From: Notospermus geniculatus
Lineage: Eukaryota > Nemertea > Pilidiophora > Heteronemertea > Lineidae
DNA: 64,000 nucleotides
Reading direction: 5' to 3'
Assembly: GCA_002633025.1 (NCBI GenBank)
Contig: NMRB01000571.1
Location: forward strand, 75,492-139,491
Each line of letters starts with the position of its first letter. Position 1 is the stretch's first letter. A program made the translations under genes and the position numbers. The notes under the pieces are model-generated. The model was not told the origin of the DNA. It saw nothing but the letters and a program-made list of their open reading frames with translations, and searched no databases. Below, one piece after another: positions 36,371 to 47,724 of the stretch.

Positions 36371-39300
36371 ACTCGCACGAGAAAACTCTCCCGTTCATGC
36401 TGGATTTTCGGGGATTTTTGAAGCCTTTTGTGGCAATTAAATCGCACAGTCAACGCTTAAACTTTAATGACGCCGAAGAACAATGGTAGAACAATTATCC
36501 AAAGAAGCCTAGACGTGAGCTAAACAATGCCGCACCAATTATTTGTGTAGTCGTCTTAAAACTCAAACTGAAATAATGACTGAAAATAGTATGATACATG
36601 ATTTGGGGAATTAGTCACATAGGGTTCGTCAACAGAAACAGAAGCATTGGAGACCCCCCTGGCAGTGATATTGTGACCCTTGTATCGGACAAGACGTTGG
36701 TTTGCATTGTTGTCCGTGCGGTATGACAAGGGCCCAGGGGTGGCAGGATTGATAGCGAACCTGACGCCTGGAATGGCCCTCGGGGTGAAGTGCTGGTAAT
36801 GATGAACACGGAATCGCCATTTTCTGCAGTTTTCACCGGATTTTCCATGGCCTAGTCAAGGTTTCCACAAGCTGTAAAGCTCTTACCATACTCTCAATGC
36901 CTGTGGTATGTACATGTAAGTAGCCGAAAGACGGCAAATTTCGAGGTGTTGAAGTCGACTGACAGATTCGGCCGAATCAGTCCATTAAATACCCCTTTGC
37001 ATTGAGATTTGCCGTCAATGTGCCCGTGGCGAAGTGTAGGCCGTGATACTAGTATTTTAAGACGAAATAGGCCTACTGAAGATTTTTATACACTTTCTTC
37101 CTAAATGCGCTGACGGAATACATGTGTGTGGTCAGCCCTGTCTGATCGGTGTGAGATTGAAACTTCATTGAAACGTAAACAATCCGCATTTTAGATTGGC
37201 CTAATGAAACAAGGGTAATTTGATCAACGTCATTATGGCTTCTTGACCAATTTAATCATGAGTGATCATAAACTTCAAATAAAATGTTGAAATTATGACG
37301 TAATAAATGACTTTCTAACGCGAAAGTGGACGTTCACCGCGAGCCGCTGTCGTCACCCTTCCATGTTTTATACGAACCTATATTGGCGTTAAATTTTCGG
37401 TGAACATCAGCAAACGGTTGATTAAGAGAAGAGAATTGGCGGGAATTAATTACACATTGGAAGCTCTTACAAATAAAGGTAGCCGTCGACGCAACGCAGG
37501 ACCAGAGATTGAACGCAGACGACAACAAAAGGGAGAAACAGCGGAACACCAGAAAACGACATCCAAAGTCAGCCATCTTGAAAAGACGGTGAACGCATTA
37601 ATTTCATTTCAATAAACATTGCCGGTGGATGTCTTCCGCCTAGTTAATTCTATTAAGACAGGAGAGATTACCTCCGTTTTATTACTTGAATGATGACATT
37701 AATATCCAATACAGTTTCCATGACTGGCACCCGGATTTATCAAACTCTCGCACTAACAAACATTCATTACTATGACATATCGACGTGATGTATGCGTAAT
37801 GGGAAGAAAAGCAACGACACCTTTAGTGACCTGAAGAAAGCCGAGCGATCGTCAGAGAAAATCTGTTGAAGCATAACTTGATGGAAGATTGATCACACTT
37901 TTATCTTGGTAATCAAACAAATTTGTATTAGATAAATAGCATGTGGAAGCGAAGAGGTCCCGGCGATCAGCCATGTTTTCAATTGTCATCTCAGACGAGA
38001 ACAATCCGTTCGTCGCAAAGTGCTCCCAACCGCATAATACTTGTGACAAGTGTTTTCCTTGGTGAATGTCAGAGGTGCCCCGATTGAAAAATGATTAATA
38101 TTATCAGTATAACGGTCTCTGAGTGACAATTCGGTTATTGGCTGTTAGCAGACGATATGTGGGGAGATTACGGATGGGGAAACGAAAAGAAGCCACAACG
38201 CCGTTAATCATCGTCAGATTGAAAACACGGAGTTTTCAATTTATTGTTGAAAGCTGTGACCGGCTTTCATCCCCTCTTGTTAAATTGATGACTTCTGGTG
38301 ATAATTTAATCTTCGATGATTTTTAATAGTTGAGAATGGCTTCTGAAATGATGAATGACGAGCTCTATAAACCTGTTTCATGCGCCTGTCGCAGGTTTAC
38401 CTCGCGTTTCCAGACACGTTTTTTGATGCCGTCGTTCTGCGAAGCGGAAATAGCTGGTTGGAAAGACGAATGTGTTCTCCCGGAAATATCATCCGTTCCC
38501 ACCGGTGTGGTCAATTGTGACTGGTCCGAGACAACATCCCGATACAAACTATCTCCTCGGAGGTATCTACCCGGAGCCGATGATCAGATAGTAGGACAAC
38601 CTGTCTCCTTGATCCTCCCATGGAAACCATGTCGCACCATCCGTGTGAATTTTCATACAAAAACCGTGAAATATTGAATATCTAGAAAATTGGTAATATT
38701 CATGGAATTGACAGGCTGTTGGACAGAAGGAACCCTGCATAGAATTAGCAACTGTCATCTTAAGCCGTGAATGCCTCCGCCGATTTGGAGGTGTCAGAAA
38801 AACGGTGGTGATGAATCAGGGGTGCAATTTTCTCATAACTAGTCAGAGAGCGGAGGAATCGCTGTGACAGGACTATCATTAGCCCAAGACAGAGGAAGTC
38901 AACCGAAGCTTCTTTTGACCGGTTGGAATGGGACAGCAGCCGGGTGATATTGTTTATGGAGACAGTACGAAGCCGGGCCGAGAGGGCTGGAGGGTGGAGC
39001 CAACCTGACAAGTCCGCTACTGCGGTCTTTTCACTTGTCAAGCTAACTTATAACGGGACTCGGCTATTCACAATGATGTGATGAGCAATTAGGGGTGATC
39101 GACGAATCGGACCTTTAGGGCCCTTCCTGGCTGGACCAGCGCCGGAGATATCTCAAGATTACACGTATTTCCTTCCCTTATCAAGCGTACGCGGAACCCT
39201 CGCAAAATCAAAAATCAGCTAATGTAGTTTACGTCGCTCGTGTTGGTGCGAAAAACGACGAAGAAACGCTTACTTGCGCTTCCCCGACGTGCCAGGATCC

Positions 39301-39701
39301 TCAGCTCATTTTTCAAAAGTGGCAAATTAAAATCGAATTAAAAGCCACGGTTGCCAAGCGCAATGGACGCAGGATGATTTATTTGAAATTAGGTCAATGA
39401 AATCTTACTCAAAGTAAATGACAAAGCGATTCGGGTAAATCACCGGACAATTATTCCAAGTGATTAAAATTCCGGGCAAATAATTTACATGTTGATGACA
39501 CTTGGGTTTGAAGTGGGTCTCATAAAAAACGGCAGGACCTCGTGGTCTTCACTAACTGGCTTGTTTGTCTTGGACGTTAATTGATAGCCTGAGGGTGACC
39601 GGACAGCGGTCGGACATCCATATTTGGCACATTTTGAAGTTTACTTTTAACATCAATATGATGTGTATGTGTTTTATATCTAGTTCGCATGGTTGTGTGA
39701 T

Positions 39702-39895
39702 GTTCTCTAAAAGACCGTTTCCACTACAGCGGTTTCCGCCGCAGTTTGCGGTGAGAAATGCGGTTTTCACACGGTTTTGGAGATTCTTTCGATGTTTTAA
39801 CAATACATGTACTTGGCGTGTAGATTATCACGATGTCTGTGAAAACTGCACCGCTTGCCGGAAACTGCGGAAGTGGAGACGGGCCTTTAGAGAAC
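39702..39895. repeat. Foldback MITE with GTTCTCTAAA ends
   Basis: The first about 70 and last about 60 bases are imperfect reverse complements, sharing GTTCTCTAAA, CCACT, GCGGTTT and GTTTTCACA blocks. 194 bp with an unrelated centre. No coding function is recognised. Confidence 0.7.
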
Positions 39896-40271
39896 TGTCT
39901 TGACTGCATGTCTACGTGGTGCGGCCTCCCGTCCTCTTGCTTAGCAACCAGAGCCCAGGCTCAGTAGCTCGGAATGCAATCATTTCAAGTGACTGAGCGC
40001 CAATGCAAAATCACACCAAATCTGTTAAAACGATACAGGGCCAGCAATTAGAGGTTTCGGCCCCTGATATTAGATTCAAAATTATGGCCCAAAATTGCAA
40101 ACGCTTTTTAGATATCATACTGTAATTCCGCTAAGACGTTTCATTAGAGGGAATTCTTTCCATAGAATTTATAAATGAACAGTAATTCAAAATTGGTGTA
40201 AAATGTAGAATCACCAGACAACTTCTCCTCGAAATAAAAGTTGATCTCTGCGATGCTTTGCCAAAAAAAGA

Positions 40272-40344
40272 TGATTCCGCCCGGTCTCGAACCGGGGACC
40301 TTCTGCGTGTTAGGCAGATGTGATAACCACTACACTACGGAATC
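40272..40344 (-). tRNA. tRNA-Val (AAC)
   Basis: 73 bases fold as a cloverleaf: acceptor GATTCCG/CGGAATC plus discriminator A, anticodon stem TCTGC/GCAGA with loop CTAACAC (anticodon AAC, read as IAC), and T arm CCCGG/CCGGG. Internal promoter boxes are visible (A box TAGTGTAGTGG, B box GGTTCGAGACC), and a T-run terminator follows the 3' end. First of three minus-strand copies spaced 146-148 bp apart. Confidence 0.96.
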
Positions 40345-40417
40345 CATGAATACGGCCGCCTTATCCATTCTATTTGACGAGTGGTTCCTGGTTGTCGCTG
40401 TAAAAATGAAAAAAAAA

Positions 40418-40490
40418 TGATTCCGCCCGGTCTCGAACCGGGGACCTTCTGCGTGTTAGGCAGATGTGATAACCACTACACTACGGAATC
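40418..40490 (-). tRNA. tRNA-Val (AAC)
   Basis: Identical in sequence to the copy at 40272-40344, with the same A and B boxes, anticodon AAC and a long T-run terminator. The spacer shared with the neighbouring copies shows the three arose by tandem duplication of a unit of about 147 bp. Confidence 0.96.
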
Positions 40491-40565
40491 CATGAATATG
40501 GCCGCGTTATCCATTCTATTTGACGAGTGCGTGGTTCCTGGTTGTCGCTGTAAAAATGAAAAAAA

Positions 40566-40638
40566 TGATTCCGCCCGGTCTCGAACCGGGGACCTTCTGC
40601 GTGTTAGGCAGATGTGATAACCACTACACTACGGAATC
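40566..40638 (-). tRNA. tRNA-Val (AAC)
   Basis: Third minus-strand copy with identical gene sequence, anticodon AAC, followed by a T-run. Its 5' side faces the plus-strand copy at 40779 across a hairpin spacer, so the pair forms an inverted repeat with two divergent tRNA genes. Confidence 0.96.
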
Positions 40639-40666
40639 GGATGGCAACGAACTTCTAGTCGGTTGT

Positions 40667-40750
40667 TTTAAAGACAAAAAAGTTGAGGCGAAGGCGTGCT
40701 TTATATTTTTCAACAAAGCATGCCTTCGCCTCAACTTTTTTGTCTTTAAA
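40667..40750. repeat. Hairpin between divergent tRNA genes
   Basis: Arms of 36 bases (40667-40702 and 40715-40750) are reverse complements with one mismatch around a 12-base loop. A related, degraded arm occurs just downstream at about 40870-40918. With the flanking tRNA genes (40566-40638 and 40779-40851) the whole block is a quasi-palindrome. Confidence 0.85.
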
Positions 40751-40778
40751 GCAAGGGACTACGTGTTGGTTCACATCT

Positions 40779-40851
40779 GATTCCGTAGTGTAGTGGTTAT
40801 CACATCTGCCTAACACGCAGAAGGTCCCCGGTTCGAGACCGGGCGGAATCA
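40779..40851 (+). tRNA. tRNA-Val (AAC)
   Basis: Plus-strand gene with the same 73-base sequence as the three minus-strand copies: anticodon loop CTAACAC, A and B boxes intact, T-run terminator directly after the discriminator A. It is divergent from the copy at 40566-40638. Confidence 0.96.
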
Positions 40852-41235
40852 TTTTTTTACGAAGATCAACTTTTGTTTTCAACAAAGCATGCCCTCGCCT
40901 CAACGTTTTCGTCTTTGATATTTTTGTCACATACATGCTTCTATTCATTGTCCTTTGTTTTAATTCATCGCTTATTTTTGAACGAGGTGAACCATTTTGA
41001 AAGTCCATCTTTTGCGTTGTGTGTCACCATCAGGGCCGAAGCCATAGCATTACTGACCCTGATAACTATGGAAGAGACCATCTCAAGCTGCTCACAACTA
41101 CTCAAAGTTCATCTTTATGCTGTACATGACTGTCATTTCCGTTTTGAAGGTGAGTCTGTCTTCGACGGGGAGAATTAGGCGGACTGAATGACTTTCCTTT
41201 CCCATTGTTTTAGCCAGTGGGGTTATCACCCATCC

Positions 41236-41308
41236 GATTCCGTAGTGTAGTGGTTAGCATATCTGCCTTACACGCAGATGGTCCCCGGTTCGATACCGGG
41301 CGGAATCA
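41236..41308 (+). tRNA. tRNA-Val (TAC)
   Basis: 73-base cloverleaf with acceptor GATTCCG/CGGAATC, anticodon stem TCTGC/GCAGA, loop CTTACAC (anticodon TAC) and B box GGTTCGATACC, followed by CTTTTTT. It differs from the AAC genes at only a few positions, including anticodon and D arm, so it appears to be a recent paralogue with a changed anticodon serving GTA/GTG codons. Confidence 0.94.
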
Positions 41309-42060
41309 TCTTTTTTGCATGACTCAGCGGAGACGGAAACAAACTCATTCAATTTTTTTCTGAATATTTTGAATTTAACTTTTGCCTTGACCAATTCAGA
41401 TTTTACTGGGAGTCTGATTCAATGCAAAGATAATCTACATGTAGGCTATGGCGGCAGTGTTCATGGTCAATTCAATTTAACATTGTCGCCGTCCAGATCA
41501 TGATCTTTGCTGTATTCTATTAATTGTCCATCGCATCATACATAAAGATGACCACAGCTGAAATATTTGTATTCCAACGTTAATTTCTTAAAGAAAATTA
41601 ACAAACACCCGCATCCCTTGCCTCCGCCTAAGACGAGGATAACGATATGGGCGTGTCGCACTGAAACCTACCCGGGGCTTGATTAGAGACGGTTTGGATC
41701 CTACCCCGTGAACAATAACCATGGTGAAATTTAATCACCACCAGGTTGCCTCCTTGATGAAATCGCGTTGTTTGAAATGATAATAAGAGGGATCAATTTT
41801 AGTAAAGATGACAGTTTGACTCAATTGGTATTTTTCACGTACCCCAGCGATTGTCACCGCGCGCAGTTGGTTTAAAAGTAGCCGTCATTTTTTTACCATA
41901 TGGATTCGGTTTCATGGATCGTTTTTAGTTTGGTTTTTTGTAACCTCAAAAATGCCCGGGGACTCTGTGGATAATGTTGAGAGAGTTTTATGCCTCATGA
42001 TGAGTTCTCAACGAGGATTAATCAAAGCTTTTGTTTTGAACCGCCAAGCATTTCGAACAC

Positions 42061-42749
42061 ACGGCCGACTGGCTCGCATTGGATGCGTTGTTTGTTGTTT
42101 CAGAAAATACTAAGATTGCGCAACGAAGCCCATCTTCATGTATAGGCTAAGCCTTTTTGAATCTTCATCTGGACAGCCATCTAGTACGTTTTTCAGAGTG
42201 GCATATAGAGGACAGGTCCCTGCACATTCTGTCGTGTTTTTATCTGAATTTCAAATATTTCAGACATTAAGTGCTTTTTCCACGGCAAGGACGCCATTTT
42301 CTAAGCGGAAGCGTCCAGGCGTCCATTACGACGCATTGTATTCTGGGAGATAATGATCGTAGGATGACACCGGTGGCGGGAAGATGACACCACGCGGTGT
42401 CTGTTGAGATCACCCGACACTCCCACCCTTTTTACCTCGGCTAATTCTGTTCTAAGATTTGACATCTTGATATAACAGTGTTGACACCATATCTGTTTTC
42501 TCTCCTCCGTTGCTAAGTCAAAGGAAGAAAGGATTGGACCGTTTTTTTCTAGCGTCAATTAAAAAGACGATAACTTTAACTGATTTTAATAACCTATAAT
42601 TTGTGTTTGAATCGCCTCGAGGGCTGACAAGGAAGTAAATCGAAGGTGTAATGAGGCTAATGAACAAGAGGAGTGAAGAATTTCATTCACCGCGGTGACT
42701 AGGGGTCTAACGTTACTACCCCTGCCCAGGGTCACTTGGATAGGGTGCG
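42061..42749. repeat. Direct duplicate, copy 1
   Basis: This 689-base segment is repeated almost exactly at 42751-43441. It ends immediately before the N at 42750. Differences are a handful of substitutions and small indels (for example GCGTTG versus GCGTTCCTG, and one T fewer in a T run). No coding function recognised. Confidence 0.95.
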
Positions 42750-42750
42750 N

Positions 42751-43441
42751 ACGGCAGACTGGCTCGCATTGGTTGCGTTCCTGTTTGTTGTTTCAGAAAA
42801 TACTGAGCTTGCGCAACGAAGCCCATCTTCATGTATAGGCTAAGCCTTTTTGAATCTTCATCTGGACAGCCATGTAGTACGTTTTTCAGAGTGGCATATA
42901 GAGGACAGGTCCCTGCATATTCTGTCGTGTTTTTATCTGAATTTCAAATATTTCAGACATTAAGTGCTTTTTCCGCGGCAAGGACGCCATTTTCTAGGCG
43001 GAAGCGTCCAGGCGTCCATTACGACGCATTGTATTCTGGGAGATAATGATCGTAGGATGACACCGGTGGCGGGAAGATGACACCACGCGGTGTCTGTTGA
43101 GATCACCCGACACTCCCACCCTTTTTACCTCGGCTAATTCTGCTCTAAGATTTGACATCTTGATATAACAGTGTTGACACCATATCTGTTTTCTCTCCTC
43201 CGTTGCTAAGTCAAAGGAAGAAAGGATTGGACCGTTTTTTCTAGCGTCAATTAAAAAGACGATAACTTTAACTGATTTTAATAACCTATAATTTGTGTTT
43301 GAATCGCCTCCAGGGCTGACAAGGAAGTAAATCGAAGGTGTAATGAGGCTAATGAACAAGAGGAGTGAAGAATTTCATTCACCGCGGTGACTAGGGGTCT
43401 AACGTTACTACCCCTGCCCAGGGTCACTTGGATAGGGTGCG
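42751..43441. repeat. Direct duplicate, copy 2
   Basis: 691 bases matching 42061-42749, starting directly after the ambiguous base. The exact coincidence of the repeat boundary with an N favours two haplotypes joined end to end in assembly over a biological tandem duplication. Confidence 0.95.
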
Positions 43442-46400
43442 GGTCGCGACTGCTGCCCTGAGACACAGACATGACAGAGTCTCAAAATGAAGATTTTAAA
43501 GTTATAATTGTACTCACAATAAACTTTGTGAAGCCACTCCAATGGGAAGATAGCTAGGAATACAAAGAGTATACATTAAAACAGTTTTGGTCAAACCTTG
43601 GGGCGATTCTGTCCAACAGTTCTTCACGGTCATCCATTGTCTGCTGGCAGACCCACGCTGGGGGATGAGTTGATAGTATCTGAGTGTGCGATCTTGAAAA
43701 CGATCATCCTTCTCTTATAAACTTCTTTGTGTTGAAATACAAACTTTGTAAAAAAAAAGTTTTGTAAAAACGGTTCGGGAAATTTATTTGGGACAAGTTA
43801 TAAACTGATGCCACGCCCTCGAAATCGACGTCCAACGTCTGACAGACGCGGAAGTTTTGGATGAGACGAACATGGTATTTTTGTATGGTTATAAATGGCA
43901 GAAAAATGGACAAGATTTTAAAAATCAGTGTATCTCAAAAATTGCCTCTCTTGGTTTAACAACAAGGGATTCAATTATTCTCCTCCATCGCTCAGCATCA
44001 ATGGCTGCTGCCAGAATTCACCTCTCGGGGATATTCACACATTTTTCAAAAGAGGAACCTCCTCTATTCGATCTGTTTAACCAGGCGTGCTGGTGCACCG
44101 GGGTCTCGGCAAGGTGCAACAATATCACCACTATTAGTCTACCACATCGCCCTGTTAGGGTCGCTCTATTCCCACGTCGTCTTTCCCTGCCGCCGCTGGG
44201 CCCTTGCTGCGTAAGGGCCCGGGAACTCCGACAGAAATCCAAACGGCCAACTCGGTTGCGAAGTCTGTGCGCCGCCTCGAGTCAGAGCAGCTGTCTTTTT
44301 GGAACACTGACGAAAGCCAGGCTGTCTGAACTCAAATCGTCAGAAGTTGCCGTTGTACCTATTCACCAGGGACTGGGATGAAGTGAAAATATAGGCGAAG
44401 TCTTTTTGTCTGGCTGTCTGAACGAAAACGTCCCTCATCCGGCGACCAGGACAGTTTTTTTCCGTTTTTGATGGACATCTGTTTTAGTTGCATTTTTGTT
44501 GCACCTGCTGAACTGTCGCAAACCCTCCTCGTTCGTCTGTTCGCTTATCAGTGGAACATAGAAGCCAAAATGTCGTCTGGAAAGAGAATTTTTACACCAA
44601 TTCTCCACTCTATATAAAACGTCCATAGCGCTTTTCGCTTGACAGAGACTCTAAGCGCTTCACATTATGACCCCGGTCTCTGCAGAAACATTTCTGGGGA
44701 ACTCAAGAAGCAGCTCATTCTTTGCATCACGTCTAGGCATCATCAATGCGGGCATCAAATGATAGATCAGTGGTTGCTAACCATACAGGCGAGTGCTCAA
44801 ACGTCCTTATCATACTTTCATTGCTTTACAGGGATTATAAAAATACTGGTCATTCTTCTTCATTGAATATGAAATCTCGAGCGTGAACAGTGAAACTATA
44901 CTGGCCATCAGATGGCTGAACTTTCGTGAGGGGCGGGAATGAGACAGGGACAGTGTTCGACGAGAATTGGCCCGACAAATAAACAGGCGAAAGTTTGATT
45001 CTGAAAACATGCTTCATCGTGCCTCCTTTTCGGTCAGCATCTGCTGGTGATAAACAGGAACAACAAAGGGATTAAAGGTTAGATAACTGTTTACAAAAAG
45101 GACACAGCGCGGCCCGGAGTTCCCGCCCTAAGGCCCGTGTCGTCCATTCAAAGTAAGGTTTCTTCAATAAGAACGGCTCAGTATCACGTCACTTTCAGTT
45201 AGGTTACAAACTGCTCGGGGTCCAATTCATGTCTGCTCACATCAACCGCTTAAGCATTACACAATGCGGCGAAAATAACAAAACTGGTCTGATACATGAC
45301 TAGTTCTAAAGCTCTCCGCTTCAATTAGTTTTTGAAGAAAATTAGACGCCCTAAATTCGCCCACAACAATACGCCTCTCGGGGTTCTTTGAGAGACGCGT
45401 TATGCCCAGCTGAAGTCATAGACAAAAATTTGTGTTAAATGGTGTTTAAGGCATCTATGTATCTTGCTAGTGTAACCAGGAACAAGAAAATCGAGATTTG
45501 ACGACGTATTATGAAATAACAACGCCGCCACAGCCGCGGGCTGCTTTTCAAATCTCGTTATTGTCTCGCGGCTATCACGTGTCTCAAATGCATTATAATA
45601 ATTACCACTTGCATACGTTTTTCTTTTGACCAAAATCTTTTATACTTTGGAAGTTTTTCACTCGATTTGCTACGCTTCCGCACGTGCATTGTACGCAGAT
45701 GAAAATTTATCACTCCGACGCCTTTAGAAAATGAACTCTTTTGGAATCGGGGAAATAATGGATGCTGATGAGGCAGGGGACGCGTGTGAAAATGATGAAC
45801 AACTGACGACTCGTGGTCAAGACGGGTGGAAAAGATAGCCTCAGGGCCCACATTGTCATTTGTGTAAAATACTGGAGTGGAGATTGAAAACAAGACTAGC
45901 AAGATTCCTCCCTAAGCGTCTGCTGGCCATGACGGATAGAGGTTTAATCACGGGGATGAAAGGAGAAAAATTTCACGGTTGTTTTGTCCGGGAAAGTGCC
46001 CCCGGTCTTCGGCTGGAGATGTGGACAAAAGTCAATGGTAGCAAATGTGATTTTGATGGGTTTACTGTAGAACAAATCTGTAGTTTCCGAGTGGGCAGAG
46101 GATAATGAATTAATTAAAAAGACATCCTCGTCTGCTGCGGGCAGTGTCACGCGGTCGTCGAAGAGAAGGTGTTGAAATTTGAGGATGATACTATTTTTAC
46201 TCCCTCAATGCCAGTGTGTTTGAACCTGACGGCTAGTTTCCATCTGTACAACATGGGACGCTTCTTCCTGAAAAAAAGATGCCTATGGTGAAAATTTGTC
46301 TAAAGATTAATCTTGGTCGCTGCTTTGTGTCCATCCACTATGAATCACAAAATCGTCAAAATCGAATGATCGTTCGATCACGTGGACACCTCCGCCACTG

Positions 46401-46696
46401 TGTGGAACATTCCAAGGCTATCATGTCACCAAATTTCTAACCGACCACCTCAGTCCCCCACAGTTTCAAAAAATTCTGCCGTTAAGAGTTCGGGTCGGAT
46501 CGAAGTGTCGGCGTCTTCCACTTTGACGGTCGGTTCGACTCCCCCGCCCGTGTTGTCTTGGTGCGAAGAGACGGAGACACTTTTCGACACGTTTTGACTC
46601 CAGCGCTCCGGTTTCTTTTCACTTTACAATGAATCGTCCATCCCTTTTACGCTTCTTTTAACCTCACTCTCATCAGGCCCACCGGTTGGTGTAGTG

Positions 46697-46710
46697 TCGC
46701 CACCTGGTGG
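46697..46710 (-). promoter_or_regulatory. CTCF-like motif, minus strand
   Basis: The minus strand reads CCACCAGGTGGCGA, a perfect match to the 12-base CTCF core CCASYAGRKGGC. It lies about 1 kb beyond the FKTN stop codon and points toward the plus-strand doublet at 11.7 kb, giving the convergent arrangement seen at vertebrate loop anchors. Binding is not shown. Confidence 0.4.
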
Positions 46711-47275
46711 CACACAATTCAATCACTAAAGCGGCGGGCGCTCACTAAACACGTGCTCCCCGGCGGGAAATGCCCCTTCATCGTCATATGGTGCTCACAT
46801 CTGTCGTCTGACAGCGGAACCAGACGACGTGTCGAGGTAAGAATACTGTATTGGATTTGTGCCGTTATTTCTCACGAACGGCCGGGAATTCGTTGGCGAA
46901 AATCGGCAAGGCTAGAGGTCTCATTCATTATCTTGGTTGCGTGCGAAGAAAATCTTGATAACCGCAGCAGTTTGGCGGGAAGGAAGCCCCAAAAAAGCAC
47001 TTCGTTCCAGTTTTTCTTTGAGATTCCCGCCAAACGGATTGCGGAATTGAAACACTCAGCGTCCAAACACTCAGCGTTCTTTATTACTATCTCTCTTTCA
47101 ACGGATAACTTCTCCACTGACCACTGTCCCTCCGAAATTTAGGCCTAGAGTACGAAAAAACAAACCCCTGAGTTAGAATATTACATGTATTGAATGAAAG
47201 TCAAAGTATACATGTGACAAAGTTTGGGGTAAACCCAATAGAGTTGCTGACTAGAAGGTGTGAGCCAAACTACTC

Positions 47276-47435
47276 AGGGGCAAATCCAGGGAGTTTGGAA
47301 CCCCCACCCAGGGTAACATACAATTATTTGTCTGGACTGCAAGAAACCACATCTCCAAGCAGTTAGGGAGAGAGCCCCCAGACCCCTCGACATGGGCGCC
47401 ACTCAGCCCCATTGATAAAATCTCGGATCCGCCCT
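47276..47435. repeat. Small repeat with GGGCNNATCC inverted ends
   Basis: The left end AGGGGCAAATCCAGGGAG and the inverted right end AAGGGCGGATCCGAGATTT pair imperfectly. The interior is G/C-run rich. Possibly a degraded MITE downstream of FKTN. Confidence 0.4.
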
Positions 47436-47724
47436 TACCATGATTATAGTACATAAAATGTACGATGTGACTCACCCTGGATCAAGCCCCCACAGAAGTG
47501 GCAAAGCACCCTTACACAATTCATACAACAGTAAATCATACAGAACATTCAATACACTGACTCGTCCTAACATAAACTGCTTGCTGCCAAATCTTCAATC
47601 CTCGTTTACTCATCAACATTAAGATGGCGCCACCAGTCAATAAGTGGGCCTTTCCTTGGTCATTTTGTTTCGATCGTTCATGCATAGCACCATGATCCTC
47701 TGAAATCAGTGGTTGTACAAATCA

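Larger units (their letters stand above)
32734..40271. other. 3' UTR and gene-free flank of the DMRT gene
   Basis: After the TAG stop at 32731-32733 the sequence is AT-rich with no recognisable coding region. It holds a TIR element (33898-34135), a hairpin (35137-35177), a possible poly(A) signal (35537-35542) and two MITE-like elements (36257-36370 and 39702-39895). The extent of the 3' UTR is unknown. The segment 34250-34470 has several ATTA and Sox-like cores and could be regulatory. Confidence 0.5.
41309..47724. other. Gene-free interval between the tRNA cluster and FKTN
   Basis: No recognisable coding region. The longest open frame (43857-44381 plus, 174 codons) shows no known domain. 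The stretch contains the 690 bp duplicate around the N at 42750, a CTCF-like motif at 46697-46710 and a small repeat at 47276-47435. The FKTN 3' UTR should enter this interval from the right; a minus-strand AATAAA (47080-47085) is the nearest hexamer I found but is 640 bases from the stop. Confidence 0.5.

Noticed and set aside
37400-37615. 71-codon Lys/Arg/Glu-rich frame
   Set aside because: Looks superficially like a coiled-coil fragment, but it is short, isolated and has no conserved neighbours.
40381-40780. Overlapping frames encoding IPPGLEPGTFCVLGRCDNHY-like peptides
   Set aside because: This peptide is the conceptual translation of the tRNA-Val gene antisense strand, a common annotation artefact.
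43857-44381. 174-codon plus-strand open frame
   Set aside because: No family resemblance, no matching splice partners found, low-complexity composition in its second half; likely a chance frame.
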